Positions 43,616-51,613 of a DNA stretch of 64,000 nt are shown here, in pieces. This stretch comes from Saprospiraceae bacterium. Lineage in GTDB: Bacteria > Bacteroidota > Bacteroidia > Chitinophagales > Saprospiraceae. Below the pieces are notes generated by a model. The model was given only the letters and a program-made list of their open reading frames with translations. It was not told the DNA's origin and made no database searches. How positions within the stretch are numbered: the first letter of the stretch is position 1; every line of letters starts with the position of its first letter. The DNA lies in the NCBI GenBank assembly GCA_020848695.1, contig JADLHT010000048.1, positions 27,515 to 91,514 on the forward strand. Reading direction: 5' to 3'. Position numbers and translations under genes: made by a program.

Positions 43616-46600
43616 ATGAAAAATTTATTAATTCTCATTGTGGCTGCATTATGCCTCAATACTTTAAATGCACAGGTCGTATTTAAATTAAGCTCAGTCT
43701 CGGGAAACAAAAATGATAATGTTTCCATAGAATTGAGAACAGATGCATTTACCAAGATAGCATCTACAGAGTTTACCATTAGTTATGACAGCCTACTCAT
43801 GGAATTTAACAATATTTCTGATCTGGCGCCAGGATATGACATCTCGATCGGAGATCCGAAAATTACTGGTAAAAAAGGAGTAGTTACTATGTCCTGGAAT
43901 AATCAGGACGGAGTTGGAGTAAGTTTTCCAAACAATACATTATTATTAAAACTGAACTACAAGCTTATAGGTAATCCCTGCGATTCTAATCTGATTAAAT
44001 TTGGAAAGAACCCATTAAACAACAGACCGGTTGAAATTCTTGATGAAAATCAAAACCCAATTTCTCATACAGCTATTGATGGTAAAGTAAAAATAAATGG
44101 TCCTAACTGTCAGCAAGGCGGCGGGGGTGGTAATGATACCACTTTTACGTTTTTAATAGGAAAGATTGAGGTTCCAAAAGGTAGTAATGGCTGTGTCCCT
44201 GTAATGGCAAAAAACTTCAAGAAGATCAACACCTTTCAGGGTAATCTGAAATGGGATAAATCCATAGCAAGGTTTACAGGAATAGGTCCAAGAAAAATTG
44301 CAAACTTTTCACAAGTTAATTTATCTTCGGACTCAACGACATTGCGATTCTTATGGGATGATCCGGCAGGAACAGGAGTAACTCAACCAGACAGCGTGAT
44401 TCTTTTTGAAGCTTGTTTTGACGCAGTTGGAGCCATCAATTCAGTATCAGAACTAGATATTATAAGCGTTCCCGGTAATCAGATTGAAGTTACAGCAGGT
44501 GGAATTAATTCAACAGAAATTCCATTTAAAATTGAGAAAGGTTCATATAAAGTAATAGCAGGGGCTCAGAGTTCGCTTAAACTTTATTTAAGAGATACTT
44601 CGGGTTCTGTAAATTCAGAGTTATGTATTCCTGTATATGTTGACAGTTTTACCTGTATTGGATCTTTTCAGTTCGGAGTAAAATTTGACAAATCAAAATT
44701 AAGTTTTATAAGAGTAGAAAGTGGAGCTGTAACCGTTGGTTCAAACAACATTAATATAAAAGGTGACAGCATTCTTTTGACCTGGGACGAAACAGGTGGA
44801 GGAAATTTAACTTTTCCAAACGGATCAACCATACTAAGATTTTGCTTTAATCTCTTAGGTCCTTGTGATATGACTACCGCACTGAGTTTTATCAATTTAT
44901 CACCAACCAGTGTGATAGAATTTAGCGGATGTAATGATCCGGTGGCGGTTAGAACAGTAGGATCTACAATAACTATTGGTTGTGCATCAACACCCATAGA
45001 TTGTATTACACTTAGCAAGGAGGATGTAAGTTGCAATGGTCGATGTGATGGAAAGATTAATATGACCATAACAGGAGGTTCGAATCCATCAAATTTTACT
45101 TACCTATGGTTAAACGCAAATAACACTCCTGTATCACCAGCCATTACTACAAAAGATGCATCTAAACTTTGTCCGGGTGTATATAAACTGCAAGTGACGG
45201 ATGGTGGAGTTATACCCGCAGTAGTAAAGGTATGTATTCAAAATACAATTGGCGAACCTGACCCAATGATTATAACTGCTAAAATAAATAATGAATCACA
45301 AGCAGGTAATGATGGAAAGATTGAAGTTGTAGTAACAGGAGGATCACAAAGCTACAGATTTAAGTGGAGAAGATTACCAAATACTAATCTTCCTCTTGAC
45401 ACTTTAAATACTATTACTGGTAAACGATGTGGTAATTATGAAGTAATGGTAACCGATTCTAAAGGATGTACTCTGATGGATACATTTAGAATAGAATGTT
45501 ATGTTGATCCACCGAAGTGTTCAATTTTAGTAATTGATTCTATAAAATGCTTTGGGGATTGTGATGGATCAATCAGGTCTAATGTTCAGGATGGTAGAAT
45601 TCCTTTTAAATATAAATGGAGTACAGGAGATACTACAATTGGAACAAATAATCTTTGTGCAGGAACTTATACAGTTACCGTTACCGATAAAGATGGAAAT
45701 ACCTGTTCATCTTCATTTACACTGAATGCACCAACAAAAATATCAATTTCTGTTACGGACTCAACTTGTTCAAATGGAAATAATGGAAGCATTAATATAG
45801 GAGTTAGCGGTGGGTCACCAGGTTATAGTTTTGAATGGAGAACAGCACCAAATGGGCCTATATTTGCAACAACTCAAAATGTATCAGGACTTGCTGCCGG
45901 TACTTTTGTAGTTAAGGTTACAGATGCCAATGGCTGTACAAATACCTATACTACTACCGTTGCAAGCTGCGGCGGAGGTGGTAATAATCCAACCGTTACC
46001 TTAGTAATAGAATTGAAGCCCGGAGGAGGAGGAATAACATGTTCCGGCAATTGTGATGGTAAGATTACAGCAAATGCATCAAGTGGTACCCCTCCATATA
46101 CTTATAAATGGTCCCATAATTCACAACTTCCAAACAATACTAGAATAATCGAGAATCTTTGTGCCGGAACATATACGGTTACAGTAACAGATGCAGCAGG
46201 TAAAACTTCAACAGCTACCACACGAATAAATGATATTCAAGCATTAAGCGTCAAACTTATTAGTAAGCAATGTGCTTCAACGAATATTGATACAGATGGA
46301 AGTTATGAAGCAGATGTTCGAGGAGGAACAAGACCATACAATTACAAATGGTGTAACAACGAAACAACTACAGTAGCAACACAACTTTCAGCAGGAAGTT
46401 GTTCAATAACTATTACGGATGCAAACGGATGTACGATTGAAGAACCATTCACCGTCTGTATTGGTACAGAGCCACAAGAATCATGTTTTAAAGGTAATCT
46501 GGCGATCTCTCCAAATGGTGATGGTTATAATGATTTCTTTGAGATACAATGTATTTTCGAATATCAGAATACATTAAGTATTTATTCGAGATGGGGACAG

Positions 46601-46756
46601 TTGGTTTATTCTGCTGAGGATTATATCAATCAATTTAAAGGCGTTGACAATGATGGTAATATTCTGAATGAAGGCACATACATGTATGTTCTGATTATAA
46701 AAAGACAAGGCGAAGAAGATAAGTTATATAAGGGAACCGTAACCATAGTAAGATAA
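43616..46756 (+). CDS. Giant T9SS-exported protein: three cohesin-like domains, six SprB-like repeats, type B sorting domain
   Basis: This 1046-residue protein has a signal peptide (LLILIVAALCLNTLNAQ). Three cohesin-like modules follow at about 20-150 (FTISYDSLLMEFNNIS), 165-310 (FQGNLKWDKSIARFTGI) and 315-460 (FQFGVKFDKSKLSFIRV). Next come six SprB-like repeats of about 75 residues with the pattern G..P..Y.W......L..G.Y.V.VTD..GC (for example CAGTYTVTVTD twice). The last about 95 residues (LAISPNGDGYNDFFEIQCIF to YKGTVTIVR) are the CHU_C/type B T9SS signal. Such signals usually pair with a PorP/SprF protein, which is encoded 26 bases downstream. It is a surface adhesin or scaffold candidate. 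Confidence 0.87.
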   Translation: MKNLLILIVAALCLNTLNAQVVFKLSSVSGNKNDNVSIELRTDAFTKIASTEFTISYDSLLMEFNNISDLAPGYDISIGDPKITGKKGVVTMSWNNQDGVGVSFPNNTLLLKLNYKLIGNPCDSNLIKFGKNPLNNRPVEILDENQNPISHTAIDGKVKINGPNCQQGGGGGNDTTFTFLIGKIEVPKGSNGCVPVMAKNFKKINTFQGNLKWDKSIARFTGIGPRKIANFSQVNLSSDSTTLRFLWDDPAGTGVTQPDSVILFEACFDAVGAINSVSELDIISVPGNQIEVTAGGINSTEIPFKIEKGSYKVIAGAQSSLKLYLRDTSGSVNSELCIPVYVDSFTCIGSFQFGVKFDKSKLSFIRVESGAVTVGSNNINIKGDSILLTWDETGGGNLTFPNGSTILRFCFNLLGPCDMTTALSFINLSPTSVIEFSGCNDPVAVRTVGSTITIGCASTPIDCITLSKEDVSCNGRCDGKINMTITGGSNPSNFTYLWLNANNTPVSPAITTKDASKLCPGVYKLQVTDGGVIPAVVKVCIQNTIGEPDPMIITAKINNESQAGNDGKIEVVVTGGSQSYRFKWRRLPNTNLPLDTLNTITGKRCGNYEVMVTDSKGCTLMDTFRIECYVDPPKCSILVIDSIKCFGDCDGSIRSNVQDGRIPFKYKWSTGDTTIGTNNLCAGTYTVTVTDKDGNTCSSSFTLNAPTKISISVTDSTCSNGNNGSINIGVSGGSPGYSFEWRTAPNGPIFATTQNVSGLAAGTFVVKVTDANGCTNTYTTTVASCGGGGNNPTVTLVIELKPGGGGITCSGNCDGKITANASSGTPPYTYKWSHNSQLPNNTRIIENLCAGTYTVTVTDAAGKTSTATTRINDIQALSVKLISKQCASTNIDTDGSYEADVRGGTRPYNYKWCNNETTTVATQLSAGSCSITITDANGCTIEEPFTVCIGTEPQESCFKGNLAISPNGDGYNDFFEIQCIFEYQNTLSIYSRWGQLVYSAEDYINQFKGVDNDGNILNEGTYMYVLIIKRQGEEDKLYKGTVTIVR

Positions 46757-46782
46757 TTTTTAGAACGAGTAAAAACTAGAAA

Positions 46783-47766
46783 ATGAAAACATTAAATAAA
46801 ATATCAATAATAATTTTTGTGGGTCTTTTCACCATCAATCTCGGAGCGCAAGATTATTCAACAAGTTTAAAAACTCCTGCTGTTTACACACAGTATTTTC
46901 TGAATCCATTCTTTATTAATCCTGCGCACACAGGGTTTGAAAAACAAAGTCGAGTTGTATTTAATTTTAGAAATCATTGGGCTGGATTTAATGATTCACC
47001 AAAAGGGCTCACTTTAGGTATAAACGGATCTCCGGTTAACAATATGGGTTTAGGAGGAATTTTGTATGCTGAAAATTATGGTGTAGCCAATCGATTTGTA
47101 GGACAGGGTAATTATGCATACAATTTTAAAGCCAACTCTGAAACAAGAATGTCCTTAGGTCTATCGGGTTCTTATATTCGTTATTCTTTGGATAATGAAG
47201 CCATAACGGATCCAAATCATAGAGCCGGTGATCCTTTAATAAATGCCGCTGTGAATGGAGAAAGTTATTTTTCTGCTGATTTTGGATATTGGGCTGAGTT
47301 TGCTGATAAATTTAAATTAGGTATTACTTTACCTCAAATTGTACTTGCTAATCTCGGACAAAATCAAAAAGCTGACTCTTCAAGACCATTTAATTTTATT
47401 GGATTTTTAGGAGCAAAATGGAGAGTGCCAGAATATAGACTGATTGTTGAACCTTCAGTTTGTATTCGAAAAATAGGGGATGTACCTTTCGGGACTGATT
47501 TAAATGTTCTGGCTAACTTACTGGATGATAAATTGTATTTGGGATTTACTTACAGCTTTGGTCCATCAGACAACAGAACGGGATTTCTTGCAGGTGTAAG
47601 AGTTAATCAATTTAGATTTATTTACTCTTATGATCAGACTTACCAAACGTTTCAAACATTTAACCGGGGATCACATGAATTGACACTATCCTTTGACCTT
47701 AATGGTAAAAACAAAACGATGTCAGAGACCAAGGAAGAACCGGTTAAGGGTGAAATGACAAAATAA
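46783..47766 (+). CDS. PorP/SprF family T9SS outer-membrane protein
   Basis: This 327-residue beta-barrel protein has a signal peptide ending NLGAQD and the family phrase YTQYFLNPFFINPAHTGFEKQSRVVFNFRNHW. Repeated amphipathic strands follow up to HELTLSFDLNGK. SprF-like proteins help secrete and anchor partners with type B C-terminal domains. The upstream gene 26 bases away encodes exactly such a partner, so the two form a secretion pair. A short charged tail (SETKEEPVKGEMTK) ends it. Confidence 0.93.
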   Translation: MKTLNKISIIIFVGLFTINLGAQDYSTSLKTPAVYTQYFLNPFFINPAHTGFEKQSRVVFNFRNHWAGFNDSPKGLTLGINGSPVNNMGLGGILYAENYGVANRFVGQGNYAYNFKANSETRMSLGLSGSYIRYSLDNEAITDPNHRAGDPLINAAVNGESYFSADFGYWAEFADKFKLGITLPQIVLANLGQNQKADSSRPFNFIGFLGAKWRVPEYRLIVEPSVCIRKIGDVPFGTDLNVLANLLDDKLYLGFTYSFGPSDNRTGFLAGVRVNQFRFIYSYDQTYQTFQTFNRGSHELTLSFDLNGKNKTMSETKEEPVKGEMTK

Positions 47767-47783
47767 AAAAGATTATTATCAGT

Positions 47784-48200
47784 TTAATCACACCAATGAA
47801 TTGAAAGAATTTCTTCTAGATCAGGATGAAGGGATTTTCCAACCGGACAGGTTTTAGCTGCATTTGTTAGAATTGCTTTCTCCCTGGAAGAATAAGAAAT
47901 ATTTTCAGGCATAAAAATATCAATTTCGATTTTGAAAATCCTGCGAGGATTTTCAGCCATAATCTTATTCATTTCTGCTTTGGCGCCATCCATATTAATC
48001 TTATGGGTTCTAGCAGCAATTCCCATTACGGTAAGCATGCAGCTAGCCAATGCGGTTGATGCCAGATCTGTAGGACTGAACGCTTCTCCTTTTCCATTAT
48101 TATCTACCGGAGCATCAGTTATAATTTCCTGACCGGATTTATTATGTTTGGCAATTGTTCTTAAGTTACCCAAATATTCTACTGTAGCTGTATTTTTCAT
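47784..48200 (-). CDS. OsmC/Ohr-family protein
   Basis: This 138-residue protein has the two active-site cysteines of the OsmC fold (STALASCMLTVMGIAARTH and AAKTCPVGKSLHPDLEEI) and the early GQEIITDAPVDNNGKGEAFSPTDLA. It probably reduces organic hydroperoxides. It follows the PhoH-like gene with a four-base overlap on the minus strand. Confidence 0.88.
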   Translation of the reverse strand: MKNTATVEYLGNLRTIAKHNKSGQEIITDAPVDNNGKGEAFSPTDLASTALASCMLTVMGIAARTHKINMDGAKAEMNKIMAENPRRIFKIEIDIFMPENISYSSREKAILTNAAKTCPVGKSLHPDLEEILSIHWCD

Positions 48201-49183
48201 TCCTCTTCAGATTTTTCAGTTTTTGTCCTTTTAACATGATTGTCATCATAAGCCTTCAAAATTTCTTTAACGAGTCGATGTCGAACTACATCATCAATAC
48301 TTAATTCAATAGTAGTAATACCATGAATTCTATTTAAGATTTTCGACGCATGTTTTAATCCGGAACTTTGATGATACGGAAGATCTATTTGTGAGAGATC
48401 TCCCGTAATAATACATTTTGCTGAAGGACCTAGTCGGGTTAGAAACATTTTCATTTGAAGGCTTGTAGAATTTTGTGCTTCATCAAGTATAATAAATGCA
48501 TTATCGAGTGTTCTCCCTCTCATAAAGGCAAGTGGAGCAATTTCTATAATTCTGGATTCGATGTACTGAGCAAGTTTTTCTGCAGGAATCATATCATCCA
48601 AAGCATCATAAAGCGGACGGAGATAAGGATCAATTTTCTCCTTTAGATCCCCGGGAAGAAACCCTAAGCTCTCACCGGCTTCTACCGCGGGCCTTGTTAA
48701 AATTATTTTTTTTACTGACCGATTTTTTAAAGCCCGGACAGCGAGTGCAACAGCTGTATATGTCTTACCAGTACCTGCAGGTCCAATTGCAAATACTACG
48801 TCATTTTCTTCTATTGCATTTACCAAACGAATTTGATTTTTTGTTTTAGCATAAATAACTTTACCCTCTCTTCCGTGAACCAGAACTGTTTTGTTTTCAG
48901 GGATAAGCGTGCTTACATATGGATTACTTCCGTGTATTAGATCTTCAATAGTTTGTATGGTCAATTCATTCTTTTCTCTCAGGATTTTAACCATCATTTC
49001 AATTTTTGCCTTTACCTCCTGTGCCGATTTTTTATCACCTGTAATTCTTAATAAAGAACCTCTTGATGAAATTGAAGTTTGCGGAAATGCTTTGCGAAGA
49101 ACATTTAACTTTGTATTGTTTTCTCCGTAAAGTGTAAGATGATCAACATTCTCAATAGTTAAAACAATTTCGCTTTGAGTCAA
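48197..49183 (-). CDS. PhoH-family ATPase
   Basis: This 328-residue protein has Walker A VVFAIGPAGTGKTYTAVALA near residue 132 and Walker B NAFIILDEAQNSTSLQMKMFL. The CIITGDLSQIDLP motif and a closing VVRHRLVKEILKAYDD follow, as in PhoH. An N-terminal KH-like part precedes them. PhoH proteins are linked to RNA metabolism, often near ybeY. The start codon is TTG at 49183. A TACTTTTG -7 box lies at 49237-49244 on the minus strand. Confidence 0.93.
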   Translation of the reverse strand: MTQSEIVLTIENVDHLTLYGENNTKLNVLRKAFPQTSISSRGSLLRITGDKKSAQEVKAKIEMMVKILREKNELTIQTIEDLIHGSNPYVSTLIPENKTVLVHGREGKVIYAKTKNQIRLVNAIEENDVVFAIGPAGTGKTYTAVALAVRALKNRSVKKIILTRPAVEAGESLGFLPGDLKEKIDPYLRPLYDALDDMIPAEKLAQYIESRIIEIAPLAFMRGRTLDNAFIILDEAQNSTSLQMKMFLTRLGPSAKCIITGDLSQIDLPYHQSSGLKHASKILNRIHGITTIELSIDDVVRHRLVKEILKAYDDNHVKRTKTEKSEEE

Positions 49184-49293
49184 GATGAATTATTTTTTAA
49201 TGGTTAATTTAGTTAAATATTTTTTTGTAACTGATACAAAAGTAGTAGAATTGTTTCATATTTCTGAACTTTTGTATCGAACCTCTCAACAGC

Positions 49294-50058
49294 ATGCAGA
49301 ATAAGCTTATAAGTCTTTGTACTGATTTTGGAAACCGGGATTATCGTCTGGCAATGTTAAAAACAGAAATCCTTAAAAGCAATAATTCAATCCATCTGAT
49401 TGATATTACACACGAATTAGATCCTTTTGATTTGGTTGAAGCCGCCTTTCAGATAAGAAATGTTTTGACCAATTTTCCAGCTGATCAGATTCATGTAGTC
49501 TGGGTACAAAATGCATCTGAAGATAAAGGAATCATTTTAGCAGTATTTAAGGATCAATATCTGATATTACCTAATAATGGATTACTTAGTATTATTACCA
49601 ACAGTGAACAGCCAGAACAGCTCTATAGAATTAGTGATGATTCGTTAGAATACAAAGAGAGAATCGCAAAGACAATACAACAAATCATTCAAGGAGAAGA
49701 TTTGAGTCAGACTTTTTCTGAATTAGAGGATCCTGTTCGAAAAATCAGTGTACAACCAATATATCAAAAAGAAAGAATTCAAGCAAGAGTCTTATACATA
49801 GATCGATATGGAAATTTGGTTTTTAATATAATGTTAGAACCTTTTAAAAATACATGTCAAGAACGAAGATTTTCATTTTCAACACAAAATCAGCAGGTCA
49901 TTTCAAACTTTTATTTGGATGAAATCAATCTGGAGAACGGAAGCTTCTTTGTTTATTTTACAAAAGCGGGAAATATGGTTTTGGGATTGTGTGGAGATCA
50001 TGCAGCCAGAGTAATGGACGTGAGAAAAGATGATTCACTTTTTATTGTTTTTGAATGA
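49294..50058 (+). CDS. SAM hydroxide adenosyltransferase (DUF62 family)
   Basis: This 254-residue protein has the family start LISLCTDFGNRDYRLAMLK, then IHLIDITHELDPFDLVEAAFQI and DQYLILPNNGLLSII. The C-terminal beta domain contains YIDRYGNLVFNI. Known members hydrolyse S-adenosylmethionine to adenosine and methionine. Its stop overlaps the ATG of the ABM-domain gene by ATGA. It is divergent from the PhoH-like gene. Confidence 0.88.
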   Translation: MQNKLISLCTDFGNRDYRLAMLKTEILKSNNSIHLIDITHELDPFDLVEAAFQIRNVLTNFPADQIHVVWVQNASEDKGIILAVFKDQYLILPNNGLLSIITNSEQPEQLYRISDDSLEYKERIAKTIQQIIQGEDLSQTFSELEDPVRKISVQPIYQKERIQARVLYIDRYGNLVFNIMLEPFKNTCQERRFSFSTQNQQVISNFYLDEINLENGSFFVYFTKAGNMVLGLCGDHAARVMDVRKDDSLFIVFE

Positions 50059-50339
50059 TTGTAAGAATTGTAAAAATGAAATTCAACGATAAAGGGAAAC
50101 TTCTTTTTCCGGAAATATATCATAATACCAAACCATTCATTTTACAATGTGAGGGTTGTAAATCGGTTGATTTGTTGGTTGATTCAAAGGAACCAGAAAT
50201 AATGACAACGGTAAGTGTTTGGGACAGTGAAGATAGTTTGAATGCTTATCGTGAGACTGAATTATTTATAGAAACCTGGAGTCAGATAAAACAATTTTTT
50301 ATTGCAAAACCTGAAGCTAATTCGTATAATAAATATTAA
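50055..50339 (+). CDS. Antibiotic-biosynthesis-monooxygenase (ABM)-like domain protein
   Basis: This 94-residue dimeric alpha/beta-barrel-type protein reads MIVRIVKMKFNDKG, PFILQCEGCKSVDLLVDSKEP and TTVSVWDSEDSLNAYRETELF, the ABM/YgiN pattern. The exact role is unknown. It overlaps the SAM enzyme gene and is followed 9 bases later by a MoxR-like ATPase gene, so all three may be cotranscribed. Confidence 0.78.
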   Translation: MIVRIVKMKFNDKGKLLFPEIYHNTKPFILQCEGCKSVDLLVDSKEPEIMTTVSVWDSEDSLNAYRETELFIETWSQIKQFFIAKPEANSYNKY

Positions 50340-50348
50340 TCACACAAT

Positions 50349-51422
50349 ATGGAAATAATCAGGCAGGCTGCCGAGAAGATATATGCTGAAGAGTTGAATG
50401 CACTTATTCAAACTGATGATCAACCAAAACCATCGAACTGGATGCTATCTCCTTGGGCAGTTGTTCAATATATTATTGGAGGAAAAACAAAGGATGGAAG
50501 AATTATAAGTCCAAAATATTTTGGACAGAAGAGCCTTATAGAAATTTGTGTAGCAAGCTTATTGTCCGAAAGAGCATTGTTGCTAACAGGTATGCCGGGA
50601 ACAGCTAAGACCTGGCTATCTGAACATTTATCGGCTGCCATTAGCGGAATATCAACTTTATTTATTCAGGGTTCTAGCGGGACACATGAAGATTCACTCA
50701 AGTATGGATGGAATTATGCAAGCTTAATTTCTCAAGGGCCTACAAGAGAAGGTCTGATTGCTTCTCCTGTATTGACTGCGATGAGAAATGGACAGATTGC
50801 AAGAATTGAAGAATTGAGCAGAATTCCAACTGAAACACAGGATGCATTGATATCTATACTTTCAGAAAAAAATATCATGATTCCGGAGTTAAAAGTAATT
50901 GAAGAAGCCAGGCGTGGATTTAATATTATTGCAACAGCAAATGATCTCGACAAAGGATTGTATGAGATGTCTTCGGCTCTCAAAAGAAGGTTTAACATGG
51001 TTAAAATGCCATTACCTGAAAGTTTAGAAGATGAAATTAAAATTGTTCAGTATCGGGTAAATCAATTGGGCAGACAACTTGAGCTTCCCTTAGCGGAAAT
51101 AAAACAGAAGCAATTAAAAAATCTAATGACCTTATTTAGAGAATTAAGAGAAGGAAAAACTGAAGATAAAAAAGACAGAATAAGACCATCGAAATCGGTG
51201 CTAAGTCCGGCTACCGCAATTAGTATCTTACATGAATCCAGGATTCATGCCCATTATTTTAACAAAAATGAAGTTCAGGATAAAACGATCATTCAGGGAT
51301 TGATAGGAATTATGGAACAGGAAGGACAGGAAGAAATGAATATTCTTCAGGAGTATAATGAAGGAATTTTGAAGAAGAGAAGTGAATTTAAAGACTGGTA
51401 TTCGTTTATCAAGAATAAGTAA
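50349..51422 (+). CDS. MoxR-like AAA+ ATPase
   Basis: This 357-residue ATPase has Walker A LLTGMPGTAKTWLSEHL near residue 82, a Walker-B-like GQIARIEELSRIP (EE in place of DE), sensor 1 FNIIATANDLDKG and the Arg-finger region SSALKRRFNMVKMPLP. The C-terminal lid is SVLSPATAISILHESR. Families with this sequence usually work with a VWA protein, but none is adjacent here. No membrane segment is present. Confidence 0.88.
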   Translation: MEIIRQAAEKIYAEELNALIQTDDQPKPSNWMLSPWAVVQYIIGGKTKDGRIISPKYFGQKSLIEICVASLLSERALLLTGMPGTAKTWLSEHLSAAISGISTLFIQGSSGTHEDSLKYGWNYASLISQGPTREGLIASPVLTAMRNGQIARIEELSRIPTETQDALISILSEKNIMIPELKVIEEARRGFNIIATANDLDKGLYEMSSALKRRFNMVKMPLPESLEDEIKIVQYRVNQLGRQLELPLAEIKQKQLKNLMTLFRELREGKTEDKKDRIRPSKSVLSPATAISILHESRIHAHYFNKNEVQDKTIIQGLIGIMEQEGQEEMNILQEYNEGILKKRSEFKDWYSFIKNK

Positions 51423-51456
51423 AGGTATACTTTAATAAGGAGTATAAATAATTTAG

Positions 51457-51464
51457 TATCTTTG
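51457..51464 (+). promoter_or_regulatory. Promoter -7 box of the metzincin gene
   Basis: TATCTTTG is a perfect TAnnTTTG, 24 bases before the ATG at 51489. It supports 51489 as the real translation start of the repeat-controlled protease gene. Confidence 0.6.
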
Positions 51465-51493
51465 ATTAACTAAAATACGAATTAAATTATGAA

Positions 51494-51549
51494 ACCTACA
51501 ACCTACAACCTACAACCTACAACCTACAACCTACAACCTACAACCTACA
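51494..51549 (+). repeat. Eight tandem copies of a 7-bp repeat at the start of a coding region
   Basis: ACCTACA is repeated eight times without error (56 bp), beginning 5 bases after the start of the ATG at 51489. As 7 is not a multiple of 3, every unit gained or lost changes the reading frame. All three frames through the repeat are stop-free. Confidence 0.95.
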
Positions 51550-51613
51550 ACGAAAACATTTAAACAACGGGAAATCTACCTTACTAGTTGTATTCCTTTT
51601 AACCTTTAACTTT

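Noticed and set aside
45000..46440. Repeats in the SprB-like gene as an assembly duplication.
   Set aside because: The six repeats differ strongly in sequence and keep one frame, so they are ordinary protein repeats.
51489..51563. The heptamer array as a CRISPR or as a small repeat peptide gene.
   Set aside because: Units are 7 bp without spacers, and the 24-codon frame from the ATG ends at once; a frame switch for the protease explains it better.
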